The notes: generated from the sequence alone by a model not told the origin. A DNA stretch of 64,000 bases from Paenibacillus sp. NEAU-GSW1 (GCF_009737085.1 NZ_WOVL01000002.1:62001-126000); one strand, 5' to 3'; counted from the first letter of the stretch, positions 1-8,991 are shown. Numbers and translations are program-made.

Positions 1-580
1 GTTAAATACGGTGGACGCTTTATGCGGCCATTTCCCTTACGGCATCCATCGCGAAACCGAACGACCCTTTCGGTACATTACAATGCTGAGAGATCCCGTT
101 GAACTAACGATTTCCTATTTCTATTTCATGTATCATAATGTAAACCACCCTCTGTACTACGCACCCTATTTATGCATAGACGAATTTATTCATAATCCGC
201 TCTTCGACAATGAATATGTGAACTTACAAACCCGCTTTATTAGCGGGAATATCGACACACTTGCGCCGGACCTCAAACTGGCGAAAAAAATTTTGGCCCG
301 GAAAATGTCGCTTGTTGGCATTACCGAAATGTATGCGGAATCTCAATTTTTGCTTGCGGATGGGATGGGCTGGCCGTTGCAGCGTTACCCTACGCTGAAT
401 GTCACAACAAACCGGCTCAAACAAAACCAAATTAGTTCTGCGACACTGCAGCTAATCCGTGAAAAAAACAGCATTGATATCGCGCTCTATCAGTACGCCT
501 TGGAGCAGATGCACAAAAAGCTGGGCCATTTATCGCCTGCTCAGCATAGCGCTCTTCAGCATTTCAAAAGCAGCCCATAA
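1..580 (+). CDS. sulfotransferase family protein, 5' end outside the window
   Basis: The reading frame is open to the left window edge, so the 193 visible codons are the C-terminal part; a GTG at 11 is probably internal. The motif RDPVELTISYF near the beginning matches the 3'-phosphate-binding loop (R-D-P...S) of the Sulfotransfer_2 type of PAPS-dependent sulfotransferases, followed by the helical C-terminal part usual for that family. The PAPS 5'-phosphosulfate loop would lie upstream, outside the window. Such enzymes put sulfate on sugars or other acceptors; the acceptor cannot be read here. It converges on the tail-collar genes and shares their terminator region. The family call rests mainly on one motif. 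Confidence 0.6.
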   Translation, partial: LNTVDALCGHFPYGIHRETERPFRYITMLRDPVELTISYFYFMYHNVNHPLYYAPYLCIDEFIHNPLFDNEYVNLQTRFISGNIDTLAPDLKLAKKILARKMSLVGITEMYAESQFLLADGMGWPLQRYPTLNVTTNRLKQNQISSATLQLIREKNSIDIALYQYALEQMHKKLGHLSPAQHSALQHFKSSP

Positions 581-610
581 AAAAACGGCGCAGGATTGGT
601 CTGCGCCGTT
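579..610 (-). terminator. intrinsic terminator after the tail-collar genes
   Basis: A 10-bp perfect stem (AACGGCGCAG, 584-593, against 601-610) has a 7-base loop. Read on the minus strand it is followed by a run of T (the A-run at 579-585). It lies 12 bases past the stop of the last collar gene and directly after the sulfotransferase stop, so it may also serve the plus strand. Confidence 0.8.
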
Positions 611-622
611 ATCTCTATTCGA

Positions 623-1138
623 CTATGGCCTATTCGGGGCAATGCCTTGCAAGCAAATAATATATTTCATTTCAACATAGGGCTGCATATTGTTATGAGG
701 CTGGCTGCCTCCAGTCGACCCGATTGCGAGCGGGCTCATCTCCGTCTCTCCGGAGCCGTTGTAGGTCTGATTGCTTCTTTTGCCGGGATTCGCCCATTTG
801 GATGCGGCGGGATTCGTCTGGTTGCCCGACTCTTCAAAGTTAGGAATATGCGTATGCGCCGGTATTTCTGCCGTCGTTAATGTAACGCTAGCACTGCCGC
901 CTGTTTCTCCAACCTCCCGAAAGCTTAGCCCAGGACCTGTCCCTTGGCTGATCGGAGCTCTGCCCCTCATGTCCGGAAGATGAAACGTCGTGGTTCCATT
1001 GCCGCCAAACTGTACGCCGAGAACCGCAAACAATTTTGTATAATCTCTAATATTAAGCTCTTGTCCTTCGCAAAAAGCCCATTGATAAGGCGCATAATTG
1101 CCTGCAAAAATCCGAATTTCGCCTGTATAAGCATCCAT
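623..1138 (-). CDS. phage tail collar domain protein (third of three tandem copies)
   Basis: A 171-residue soluble protein with no signal peptide. The N-terminal ~60 residues (GEIRIFAGNYAP, then FGGNGTTTFHLPDMRGR) are the Tail Collar domain found in phage tail fibres and in bacterial 'microcystin-dependent protein' (Mdp) homologues. The middle carries the PAHTH motif and the end carries QPHNNMQPY plus a hydrophobic strand. Both neighbours upstream show the same order of motifs, so the three are tandem paralogues. A GGGGAGG ribosome binding site precedes the ATG by about 11 bases. No capsid, baseplate or lysis genes lie nearby, so a prophage is not indicated. The cellular role of these stand-alone trios is not established. 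Confidence 0.8.
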   Translation of the reverse strand: MDAYTGEIRIFAGNYAPYQWAFCEGQELNIRDYTKLFAVLGVQFGGNGTTTFHLPDMRGRAPISQGTGPGLSFREVGETGGSASVTLTTAEIPAHTHIPNFEESGNQTNPAASKWANPGKRSNQTYNGSGETEMSPLAIGSTGGSQPHNNMQPYVEMKYIICLQGIAPNRP

Positions 1139-1156
1139 ATTAAATAAGACCTCCCC

Positions 1157-1651
1157 TTAGTTCCTTGGCGGATATATGCCGGCAATTGCAATACAATACC
1201 TTACAGCCAAATAAGGCTGCATATTGTTATGAGGCTGACTGCTGCCGCTATTGTTCAATGAGTCCGTACTCATCGTTGCCGAAGCATACTGCCCGTAGTT
1301 GTTAATGCTCGACTTGCCCCAAACGGCATTCGTCGGATCGGTTGTCGAAACAGCCTGACCTGCTTTCGCAGCATGCGTATGCGCCGGCATTTCATCAACC
1401 GTCAGCGTATGCATTTCCTCCCCGCCCGGTTTTCCGGGTAACGGATTCATACCATGAATGACTGCTCTGCCCTGCAAATTCGGCAAGGCAAAATTGATCG
1501 TGCCGTTGCCGCCGTACATAACGCCAAGAAGCGAAAACAACGCTGAATTGGTGCTGATCGGGAGCAGCTGTCCCTTGCATTCCATCCACCCTTTTGGAAC
1601 TCCCCTGCTATACGGAAATGCGCGAATTTCTCCAAGGAAATAATCTGACAT
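1157..1651 (-). CDS. phage tail collar domain protein (second of three)
   Basis: A 164-residue paralogue of its two neighbours. The N-terminal collar domain (GEIRAFPYSRGVPKGW; MYGGNGTINFALPNLQGR) is followed by the MPAHTH motif, a variable Ser/Thr/Asn-rich middle, and a SQPHNNMQPYLAVRY end. The start is fixed by AGGAGG nine bases before the ATG. It lies 18 bases upstream of the third copy and 27 bases downstream of the first, so the trio is probably one transcript. The variable middle between two conserved ends is where phage fibre relatives display binding surfaces, which suggests, but does not prove, a binding or adhesion role. Confidence 0.8.
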   Translation of the reverse strand: MSDYFLGEIRAFPYSRGVPKGWMECKGQLLPISTNSALFSLLGVMYGGNGTINFALPNLQGRAVIHGMNPLPGKPGGEEMHTLTVDEMPAHTHAAKAGQAVSTTDPTNAVWGKSSINNYGQYASATMSTDSLNNSGSSQPHNNMQPYLAVRYCIAIAGIYPPRN

Positions 1652-1678
1652 GTTGAATAGCCTCCTTAATTAATGTTA

Positions 1679-2182
1679 TTAATACTCGAAATCAGGAAAT
1701 ATTCCGTTTAGCGCGATGATATAATTGCACACGAGAAAAGGCATCATATTATCATGCGGCAAACTGCCGCCTGTCGGCGCGATTGCGGCAGCATTCATTT
1801 TTCCGGTAGCGGGTTCATTCGAATATTGCGTAATGTCGCTGATCGCCCAGATCATGCCCGACGGATCAGCGGTCGTTCCTTTCTCCTGGCAAGCAGCCGG
1901 CGTATGCGTGTGAACGGGCAGCTCTGCCTCTTTTAAAGTCACTGACTCTGTTCCTGCCGATTGTCCAAGCGGATGTTGGCTGCTTTCGCCGATCATTAAT
2001 CTTCCCCGTAAATCCGGCAAGGCAAAATTAGTAATGCCGTCTCCCCCGTACGTTGTGCCGATGAGAGTGAACACGACCTCATTTCCGCTAATCTCTAACA
2101 ATCTGCCGTCACATGGGGCCCAGCCTTCGGGCGCGTAATTACCGGCAAACAATCGAATTTCTCCAACATAAGGCTCACTCAT
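1679..2182 (-). CDS. phage tail collar domain protein (first of three)
   Basis: A 167-residue protein with the same plan as the next two: collar domain (GEIRLFAGNYAPEGW; TYGGDGITNFALPDLRGR), LPVHTH motif, variable middle, and a LPHDNMMPF end with a hydrophobic final strand. An upstream in-frame ATG at 2200 exists, but its codons contain the AGGGGG ribosome binding site of the ATG at 2182, so 2182 is the likely start. It follows the giant SLH protein gene on the same strand after a hairpin, so the collar genes may be partly co-transcribed with that surface protein. Confidence 0.8.
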   Translation of the reverse strand: MSEPYVGEIRLFAGNYAPEGWAPCDGRLLEISGNEVVFTLIGTTYGGDGITNFALPDLRGRLMIGESSQHPLGQSAGTESVTLKEAELPVHTHTPAACQEKGTTADPSGMIWAISDITQYSNEPATGKMNAAAIAPTGGSLPHDNMMPFLVCNYIIALNGIFPDFEY

Positions 2183-2208
2183 CCTACAAATCCCCCTCAT
2201 TTTTATTT

Positions 2209-2234
2209 AAACCGGACAATTTCTTGCCCGGTTT
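2209..2234 (-). terminator. hairpin between the SLH protein gene and the collar genes
   Basis: An 11-bp stem (AAACCGGGCAA on the minus strand, one G-U pair) closes on a GAAA tetraloop. It lies 10 bases after the stop of the SLH protein gene. What follows is A-rich rather than T-rich, so it may be a weak terminator or an RNA-stabilising hairpin that tunes collar gene expression. Confidence 0.5.
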
Positions 2235-2243
2235 ATGCGTTAG

Positions 2244-5200
2244 TTAGTCTATCAGATGGGCTTGCTGAAGCAATCTGCGAACCATAGCCGCTGTCTCTGC
2301 TCTTGTAATCGGAGCATCCGGCTTCAATTCTCCGCCATTGCCTCTTACGATTCCGGCTTTTATTACCGTTGCGGTAACGTTTCTTGCCCAGACGGCCACT
2401 TCCTCTTGATCGGCAAATGCCGCCAGCAAGCTTTCCGCTTCGGTCTCATCCACTGCATCCTTCGCTCCAGCGAGCTTCATCGCTCTAGCCATAATCGCTA
2501 TCGCTTCCACACGGGTAATATTCTGGTTCGGGAGGAACCTACCGTCCTTATACCCATCGACAAGCCCGTAAGAAACCGCGGCAGCTATTGCCTGCGCAAA
2601 CCAATCGGATGCTGACACATCGGAGAATGCAGGCGCTCCGTTTCCGTCGGCCGCCTTCAAACCAAGGCCTCTAGCAACGATGGCAACAAACTCGGCTCTG
2701 GAAATCGCTTGATCCGGAAGGAAATTACCGTTCTTATCTCCTTGAACAATGAGGCGGGAACCGAGATCATTCACCTCATCCTCGCTCCAATGCCCTGCTG
2801 TATCGGCAAACTCAGACGTTTTCCGAATGACCGCATAAGTGCTGTTCGTTAAGCTGCTAATGACGGCATAGTATACTCCGTCTTGCTTCACAATCGCGGT
2901 CGGCACATGGCGGATTGCGCCATTGCTTTCCAGAACGACGCCTGTAAAGGCAACGCCCGGTTCCGTATCGGACGGAAGCGGAATCATGCGCTGCACATAT
3001 TGAGCAAAGCGAGCGACTGATTGTTGTTTATCTCCGGAGGATACCGTAATCTCGAAATCTACCGGCCCGGCGACGAGCTGTGCTCCGTTCTTGTTAACGG
3101 CAGACTGCATAGCTTGCAGCGTTCCTGCTTCCGGTTTGCTAATGGTAAGGCGGACGGCGTTATTCGCTGGCATTTGGGATAATGGCAACAAGTAAGTTCC
3201 GAGCGGTGTTCGAAGCTCGATCACCACTGCATGCCCGTCCAAGCCTTTAAACAGCTCCCCGCTAATCTCGAGCGCGAATTGATCCGCCGCCTCGTCGAGC
3301 GAGATCGTAAGTTTGGTGAAAGGCTTGCCTTTAAATTCCTTCAGCAGCTTCTCCTCATCAAAGCTTACTGTCGTAACCGTACGACCGCCTGCCTGCGACG
3401 TCTCTACGGTCGCAATCTCCTCTTGAATGGCGCCGTCCACGCCGATCGGGAACGGTTTGCGTCCATGCTCCGGATCTTTCGGCACAGTTCCCCCCGGCGT
3501 TGCAATTTTGACATTGACATAAGCCTGGGCTGTACCGCCGTTTCCGTCAGAAACCTGGAATTTAAACTTATCCTTGCCTGATGCTCCGCGCTTCGGCGTA
3601 TACGTAAACGTATTGCCTGTCACTGTTGCCGTTCCGAGTGTGCCCTGTTCTACAATGCTGTAAGTGAGCGTATCGCCGTCGACATCGGTCGCTGTAAACG
3701 AGTCTGTTTTCGCTTTCCCGTACTTCACTTGCACATTGACGATATCTGCAGCAACCGGCACATCATTGACGCCGGCAATCGTCACCGAAATCGTCGCTTT
3801 AACGGAAGTTAACGCGCTGTCTTTTGCTGTGAAAGTAAAGCTGTCGCTGCCTGTCGCATTCACATTCGGCGTATACGTATAAGCTCCAGTCGAAGGGTCA
3901 GTAATGACAACAGAGCCTTTCGAGGGCTGATCGGCAATGCTGTAGGTCAGCCCGTCCCCCTCTGAATCGGTTGCAGACAGAATAGCTGCGGCTGCCGTCT
4001 CTTCCGTAGCTGACAGCGTTCCGGCATTGGCGACAGGCGCATCGTTCACGCCAGCAATCTCCACCGCAACGGTTGCGATATTGGAATTGCCGTCTCCGTC
4101 CGCCGCCCTGAACGCGAACGAATCGGCGCCCGTTTCATTTAAGTTTGGCGTATACGTAAATGCTCCCGTCGCTGCATTCGTAATCGCCACCGTTCCTTTA
4201 CCGCCCTGCGACACTACACTATAAGTGAGCGTGTCTCCTTCCACGTCGGTTGCCGAAAGCGATCCTGTCTTTACTGTATCCTCTGTAACCGAAAGCGTCC
4301 CGTCGCTCGCAACCGGCAAATCGTTCACGCCCGCAATCGTAACGGTCACCGTTACGATGCTCGAATCGAGATGCTCATCGCTTGCTTTGAATTGGAACGT
4401 ATCGGTACCCGATGCATTGAGATTAGGCGTATAGCTGTAAGCTCCGGTAAATTCGTTTAAGAGTTCGACCGTGCCTTTATCACCCTGAGCTTCAATGCTG
4501 ATTTTCAGGGAATCGCCGTCCACGTCGCTTGCCTCCAAAATGCCGGAATTAGAAGTGTCCTCCGTAACGGCAAGCGTTCCAGCGATCGCGACAGGGGCGT
4601 CATTGACCGCAGCAATCGTCACTGAAATCGTCACGATGCCGGAATCCAGCAGCCCGATGTCGCTAGCCTTAAAGGTAAAGCTGTCGCTGCCCGTCGCATT
4701 CGGACTTGGCGTGTAAGTAAAGTCGCCCGTTGACGAATCGTCCAGAGTAACCGTTCCTTTGCCTGGCAACCCGACGATTGAGTAGGTCAGATCGTCTCCC
4801 TCGGAATCGGCTGCGCTAAGTCTTCCTGTCTTTGCCGTATCCTCGGTTACAGACAGCGTGCCGGGATTCGCAACAGGAGCGTCATTTTCTCCATTTATCG
4901 TGATATTGATTGTCGCAATATTGGAATTGGCCTCGCCATCGTTCACCTGGAAGGTGAACGTATCCGTTCCTGTCGCGTCTGCGTTTGGCGTATAGGTATA
5001 CGCCCCGGTAGACGCATTCGTAATCGAAACCGTACCTTTGCCGCCCTGATCTATCACACTGTAGGTCTGTGTTTCGCCTTCGTCGATATCGGACGACGTC
5101 AATATTCCGTTTGCCGCTGTATCCTCAGTAACCGCTAGCGTTCCTCCGTTCGCGACCGGCGGATCATTCACATTGTTGATCGTCACGGTAACCGTCGCGG

Positions 5201-6878
5201 TATTGGAAAAAAGCGCGGCGTCTTTCGCTCGAAACGTAAACGTATCGTTTCCTGTCGCATTGGCATTCGGCGTGTACGTATACGCGCCTGTTGCTGTATT
5301 CGTAATAACAACCGAACCTTTTGCAGGAGAGTCCACAATGCTGTACGTAAGCGCATCGTTCTCGGCATCCGTCGCCGAGAGCGCGCCTGCATTAGCCGAG
5401 CTGTCTTCCGCTACGATCAGGGTGCCGTTGCTTGCCGCCGGCGCGTCTGCCTCCGAGCTGATCGTTACGCTTATCGTCGCCGCATTCGAGTAATATTGGT
5501 TGTCATATGCTTTTAACTTAAATGAATCAAGACCGGTTGCATTCAGGTTTGGCGTGTAAGTGTACTCGCCTGTCGATGAATTGATGACTACGGTGCCTTT
5601 CGCGCCCTGCGCATCCACCCAATAGGTTAAAGGGTTGCCGTCCGCGTCGCTTGCAACAAGCGTTCCTGTCGCTGCGGTATCCTCTGTAACGGCAAGAACG
5701 CCATCGGTGGCAGCAGGAGCGTCATTCACATTGTTAATCGTCACGCTAACCGTTGCTATGTTTGAATCAACAGAATTGTCATCTCTTACTTTAAACGTAA
5801 AAGTATCGTTCCCGGTGGCGTTTGCATTTGGCGTATAGGTGTATTCGCCTGTTGCCGCATTTGTAAACGCAATTGTCCCTTTTGCAGGAAGCGCAACGAT
5901 GCTGTAGGTGAGCGTCCCGCTGTCAATGTCAGTCGCCGAAAGATCCCCATTAGCCGCAACATCCTCGGTTACGCTCAACGATCCGTTCGATGCGACTGGC
6001 GCATCATTGACCGGATTTATCGTTACGGAAACGGTTTTCTTCGTCGAATAAGCCGCTCCGTCGTATGCTTGGAACGTAAACGAATCGTTGCCGGTTTCAT
6101 TCAAATCAGGCGTGTATGAAAAATCTCCTGTTGCCGTATTTGTGATCGCAACCGTTCCTTTTGAAGGCTGATCCACGATGCTATATTCCAGCGGATCGGA
6201 ATCTGCATCCGAGGCGGATAGCGTCGCTGTTTTGGCAACATCCTCCGTCACGGTGAGCGAAGAATTGGAAGCAGTCGGAGCGTTGTTCGGCTCGGTCGTC
6301 ACAATCAATTTTGCAGTTCCCGCTTCAAATCCAAGCTCTGTAATCGTGCCGCCGCCTCCTATTTCATTGCCTTCGAGAACAAACGTTATCTTTTGGTCTC
6401 TGGCATACTCATCTTTTACATAAGTAAGAATGTCGTCGGAATTATCGAATGTAAAAAATCCAGTTGATCCTTGAGCCGGCAAATCAGCTTTTTCCTGATA
6501 AATCGTTCCCCACGGTCCAGCGGGTAAAGCGTTAGTCCAGCCATCATTTTCGGCTACTTTCAAATCAATAAACATTTCCCCTGCATTTTCCAGAGAACTT
6601 GTAACGTTGATACGCAACACAGCAGAGACGATCTTCTTCCCTGCCAGCCCGCTCAAATCATACTTCAAGGCGGCTATCGTTTGTCCGAAATTGCCTATGC
6701 CGACATAGTGGCTGCCGCCGTCGCCACCGACATAGAAGCCGTCGTCATCCTTAAACCCTTCTGCCATCGGCGCTAATTCAGTTGTCGTGGCCGCGAAAGC
6801 TACCTTGTGCCCGTATCCGATTGTGAGTGAATGAAGCGTGATTAATAAAGCTAACATTATAGCCAATCTGCGCAGCAA
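2244..6878 (-). CDS. giant SLH-anchored surface protein with tandem Ig/cadherin-like repeats
   Basis: Read from the TTG at 6878, which has AGAGGAGGG just upstream, the protein has 1544 residues; the frame also stays open to a TTG at 6920. A signal peptide (about residues 1-29, ending KVAFA) is followed by a DNRLRE-like beta domain (about 31-196). Ten repeats of ~93 residues follow (about 198-1127), each with VTEDTA, DxLTYSI, KGTV, TGxYTYTPN and DSFTFKA signatures; the tenth is diverged. A ~230-residue linker domain precedes three SLH domains in the last 190 residues (1355-1544). SLH domains bind pyruvylated secondary cell-wall polymer, so this should be a surface-displayed adhesin or scaffold. 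No catalytic motif was seen. It lies upstream of the collar genes on the same strand. Confidence 0.88.
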   Translation of the reverse strand: MLRRLAIMLALLITLHSLTIGYGHKVAFAATTTELAPMAEGFKDDDGFYVGGDGGSHYVGIGNFGQTIAALKYDLSGLAGKKIVSAVLRINVTSSLENAGEMFIDLKVAENDGWTNALPAGPWGTIYQEKADLPAQGSTGFFTFDNSDDILTYVKDEYARDQKITFVLEGNEIGGGGTITELGFEAGTAKLIVTTEPNNAPTASNSSLTVTEDVAKTATLSASDADSDPLEYSIVDQPSKGTVAITNTATGDFSYTPDLNETGNDSFTFQAYDGAAYSTKKTVSVTINPVNDAPVASNGSLSVTEDVAANGDLSATDIDSGTLTYSIVALPAKGTIAFTNAATGEYTYTPNANATGNDTFTFKVRDDNSVDSNIATVSVTINNVNDAPAATDGVLAVTEDTAATGTLVASDADGNPLTYWVDAQGAKGTVVINSSTGEYTYTPNLNATGLDSFKLKAYDNQYYSNAATISVTISSEADAPAASNGTLIVAEDSSANAGALSATDAENDALTYSIVDSPAKGSVVITNTATGAYTYTPNANATGNDTFTFRAKDAALFSNTATVTVTINNVNDPPVANGGTLAVTEDTAANGILTSSDIDEGETQTYSVIDQGGKGTVSITNASTGAYTYTPNADATGTDTFTFQVNDGEANSNIATINITINGENDAPVANPGTLSVTEDTAKTGRLSAADSEGDDLTYSIVGLPGKGTVTLDDSSTGDFTYTPSPNATGSDSFTFKASDIGLLDSGIVTISVTIAAVNDAPVAIAGTLAVTEDTSNSGILEASDVDGDSLKISIEAQGDKGTVELLNEFTGAYSYTPNLNASGTDTFQFKASDEHLDSSIVTVTVTIAGVNDLPVASDGTLSVTEDTVKTGSLSATDVEGDTLTYSVVSQGGKGTVAITNAATGAFTYTPNLNETGADSFAFRAADGDGNSNIATVAVEIAGVNDAPVANAGTLSATEETAAAAILSATDSEGDGLTYSIADQPSKGSVVITDPSTGAYTYTPNVNATGSDSFTFTAKDSALTSVKATISVTIAGVNDVPVAADIVNVQVKYGKAKTDSFTATDVDGDTLTYSIVEQGTLGTATVTGNTFTYTPKRGASGKDKFKFQVSDGNGGTAQAYVNVKIATPGGTVPKDPEHGRKPFPIGVDGAIQEEIATVETSQAGGRTVTTVSFDEEKLLKEFKGKPFTKLTISLDEAADQFALEISGELFKGLDGHAVVIELRTPLGTYLLPLSQMPANNAVRLTISKPEAGTLQAMQSAVNKNGAQLVAGPVDFEITVSSGDKQQSVARFAQYVQRMIPLPSDTEPGVAFTGVVLESNGAIRHVPTAIVKQDGVYYAVISSLTNSTYAVIRKTSEFADTAGHWSEDEVNDLGSRLIVQGDKNGNFLPDQAISRAEFVAIVARGLGLKAADGNGAPAFSDVSASDWFAQAIAAAVSYGLVDGYKDGRFLPNQNITRVEAIAIMARAMKLAGAKDAVDETEAESLLAAFADQEEVAVWARNVTATVIKAGIVRGNGGELKPDAPITRAETAAMVRRLLQQAHLID
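3500..6287 (-). repeat. coding tandem repeat array of the SLH surface protein
   Basis: About ten in-frame units of roughly 280 bp encode Big/cadherin-like modules separated by NDAPVA-type linkers. Units differ at many third positions and some residues, so this is an old array rather than a recent expansion. The last unit has lost the VTEDTA signature. Confidence 0.8.
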
Positions 6879-6948
6879 TACAAACCCTCCTCTTCTGTTT
6901 TCCCTAAACAAATCTAGCAATTAATTTCTATTTATTAACAGTATAATC

Positions 6949-6992
6949 CAAAAAGGATGCCTTTGGAATTGTTATTTCCAAAAGCATCCTTT
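6949..6992 (-). terminator. intrinsic terminator after the potassium channel gene
   Basis: A 17-bp stem with one imperfect pair (6952-6968 against 6976-6992) and a 7-base loop. On the minus strand it ends in CATCCTTTTTGG. It separates the channel gene from the SLH protein gene, whose possible -10 (TATACT) lies just beyond. Confidence 0.8.
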
Positions 6993-7007
6993 AGATGTCA
7001 GTCATTC

Positions 7008-8024
7008 TCACAACTCTTTTATTTTTTTCGCCGTATGCTCGTCGCAAATGATATAAAGCTTCGCATCCGCAGGTATCGGATCATTCAGCTTGCGGTTAAT
7101 GCCGAGATCGCCGCGGTCCGAAAGCAGCGTCGCCCCTTGCTCCAGCAGCCCTCTGAAAGCGTCGCCGTACGTCCGCCATGCCGCGTTCCGCTTTGCCTCG
7201 TAAATGTCGTCGCCATATTGACGGCTCAGCAGCTGCCTGAACAAATCCGAATTGCCCTCCTGCATCGCCGAACGGACGGCAAGCCGGGATATCGCATCAT
7301 GCGACAGCACAAATTCATTTACTTTGACATGATGGAAATTGCGAATGTGCTTTTCCTGAATAATTTCGACGGTCGTATGCACGTGCGGCGCCATCCGTTC
7401 AATGCTCGAAGCGATGAGAAGCGACTTTCCGTCAATAAGCGATGCCTCGTCGATCCGAATATCGCCGAACACGATAGCGGCGCGAGCCCGCTCAATGCCC
7501 GCTTTCGTCAGCACCTCATCCTCAGCTGGGTCGCCGCTTATGAAATGAACCTGATGCAAATGCTCCAGCGGATGCTTGCCCGTTTCGTCAATGATGACGA
7601 TATCGGAATCCGGCATGTGAGACAATATTTCTTCGACCGCCGTCTGCACCTTCTTGCTCCAATTAATAATAATAAAATGATTGGCGCCTCGGAATTGCAA
7701 CGTCCCTTCCCCCCTTTTTCGCTGTACGTTTGAAATGCCCTCGATAATTTTTCCGATGACCAAGCTGAGAAGACCGATACCGAATACGTACAAAAAAATG
7801 GTAAGCACTTTACCCGGCACCGTCTTGGCAAAAAAATCGCCGTAGCCGACTGTCGCCATCGTCGTCAGCACCCAATAGAAAGAATTGAACCAACTGCTGA
7901 AGGTAGCCGGCTCCAGCAAATAGGCAATCGTCGCGCTTACGGTTACAAACAGAACAACGCTGACCGTAAGCGTTGTCTTGCTCATTCGCAGCAGCTTAGA
8001 AGAAAGCAAACGAATAAAAAGCAT
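7008..8024 (-). CDS. two-TM potassium channel with RCK/TrkA-N domain (YugO-like)
   Basis: A 338-residue membrane protein with two transmembrane helices (about 18-38 and 74-92) flanking a pore loop with the K+ selectivity filter TVGYGD (58-63). A cytoplasmic RCK/TrkA-N Rossmann domain follows (FIIINWSKK, VIIDETG, ISGDPAEDEVL), then a C-terminal RCK subdomain. Size and layout match B. subtilis YugO, a K+ channel linked to biofilm signalling; that role is inferred here by similarity only. It should form a tetramer that releases K+ under control of a ligand bound to the RCK ring. A GGAG-type ribosome binding site precedes the ATG, and a terminator follows. Confidence 0.88.
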   Translation of the reverse strand: MLFIRLLSSKLLRMSKTTLTVSVVLFVTVSATIAYLLEPATFSSWFNSFYWVLTTMATVGYGDFFAKTVPGKVLTIFLYVFGIGLLSLVIGKIIEGISNVQRKRGEGTLQFRGANHFIIINWSKKVQTAVEEILSHMPDSDIVIIDETGKHPLEHLHQVHFISGDPAEDEVLTKAGIERARAAIVFGDIRIDEASLIDGKSLLIASSIERMAPHVHTTVEIIQEKHIRNFHHVKVNEFVLSHDAISRLAVRSAMQEGNSDLFRQLLSRQYGDDIYEAKRNAAWRTYGDAFRGLLEQGATLLSDRGDLGINRKLNDPIPADAKLYIICDEHTAKKIKEL

Positions 8025-8058
8025 GGCAGGCTCCTTTCCTTAACGCCGCTAATTTCCA

Positions 8059-8469
8059 TCACTGGACGCGTCTTCTCATATAGACCCCCTGAACCTGTTC
8101 AAAGCCGTACTGTTCATATAATCCGTGAGCGTCCCGCGTTCCCAGCAAGCCTTTCATCCCTTCGAATCGCTCCGAATTGACGATCGTTTCAACTAGTTTT
8201 TTTCCTATCCCCTGTCTTTGATAAGCCTCAAGCACAAACACATCGCATACATAGTACACGGTCGCTTCGTCAGTTACGATTCTCGCAAAGGCTACCTGCC
8301 GCTCCCCGTCATACACGCCGTAGCACAGCGAATTTTCGATTGACTTCCGTATGCGCTCCTCGGCTCTGTCGCTCGCCCAATAGCTTCGGCTTAAATAGTC
8401 GAGTACGATCTCGACATCGACTCTTGATTTATCGTCACTGATCACATATTGCTTATAAACCTTCTCCAT
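8059..8469 (-). CDS. GNAT family N-acetyltransferase
   Basis: 136 residues with the GNAT core: strand 4 VYYVCDVFVLEAYQRQG followed by the acetyl-CoA pyrophosphate loop QRQGIGKKLVE (R/Q-x-x-G-x-G/A). A C-terminal YEQYGFEQV block is typical of the family. The acceptor substrate is unknown. It lies 34 bases upstream of the potassium channel on the same strand, so the two may be co-transcribed, though no functional link is evident. Confidence 0.85.
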   Translation of the reverse strand: MEKVYKQYVISDDKSRVDVEIVLDYLSRSYWASDRAEERIRKSIENSLCYGVYDGERQVAFARIVTDEATVYYVCDVFVLEAYQRQGIGKKLVETIVNSERFEGMKGLLGTRDAHGLYEQYGFEQVQGVYMRRRVQ

Positions 8470-8612
8470 TCGAAAACACCTCTATTCCTCATATTGCGCT
8501 TCACAGCACAAACTACCACAATATTACCATAACAAATAATTCCTTGAAATAATACTGCAAACCGTACACCTGCATGGTTGCCGACATACAATGGCTCTTG
8601 GAGGTGATTGCG

Positions 8613-8795
8613 ATGTTTCAACCGGCATGGTATTCAAAAGCAATGCGCTTGGTCGGCCAGCCCGTAGGCGTCTCCTTGACGAACGGCCAAGGCGTCACCG
8701 GCGTTCTGTGCAGCGTCAGCGGGGGTACCGTCGTCCTGCAGGAATATTGTCCTTTTACATATTGGAGGCGGGAAATAACGCTTAGCCGCAGATGA
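8613..8795 (+). CDS. 60-residue Sm-like small protein
   Basis: The open frame reaches back to 8574, but a strong GGAGGTG at 8600-8606 sets the start at the ATG 8613. The central stretch LVGQPVGVSLTNGQGVTGVL follows the Sm1 pattern (G-x-x-V-x-V-x-L-x-N-G-x-x-h-x-G-x-L) of Hfq/LSm-type small beta-barrels, and the following GGTVVLQEY would form the next strand. Whether it binds RNA or is only Sm-shaped (many spore-coat and cell-envelope proteins are) cannot be told. It is the first gene of a short plus-strand stretch and is followed by a decayed VOC gene. Confidence 0.6.
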   Translation: MFQPAWYSKAMRLVGQPVGVSLTNGQGVTGVLCSVSGGTVVLQEYCPFTYWRREITLSRR

Positions 8796-8829
8796 GCAAA
8801 AGACGAATGTATATTCGCATTCTGTTTAG

Positions 8830-8991
8830 CTGCTCTACTTTGAGACGGACGATTTTGACCGCGCGCTCGCTTTTGTTCGGGACAACGGTTTTGAGCTGGC
8901 AGGCGAACCGCAGCAATTTGACGACCTTTCCGAAGTGCCGCTGCTTGACCCGGACGGCAATCGCGTCTTGATCGCTTATATGAAACCGTGA
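8830..8991 (+). pseudogene. decayed VOC (glyoxalase-fold) gene, C-terminal half only
   Basis: A frame open from just after a TAG (8827-8829) to the TGA at 8989 reads LLYFETDDFDRALAFVRDNG..., ending in the VOC signature LLDPDGNRVLIAY. This is the second beta-alpha-beta-beta-beta half of a VOC-fold protein, about 53 residues. There is no start codon or ribosome binding site in frame, and the N-terminal half is missing. The codons are GC-rich like the neighbours, so the decay seems recent. Distinct from the intact VOC genes at 54-62 kb. Confidence 0.7.

Noticed and set aside
623-2182. Prophage call from the tail-collar genes
   Set aside because: No capsid, terminase, integrase, lysis or baseplate genes in the window; stand-alone collar trios are known on chromosomes.
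3500-6287. CRISPR-like array
   Set aside because: The periodicity is ~280 bp and in frame with an Ig-like repeat protein; no short identical repeats with unique spacers.
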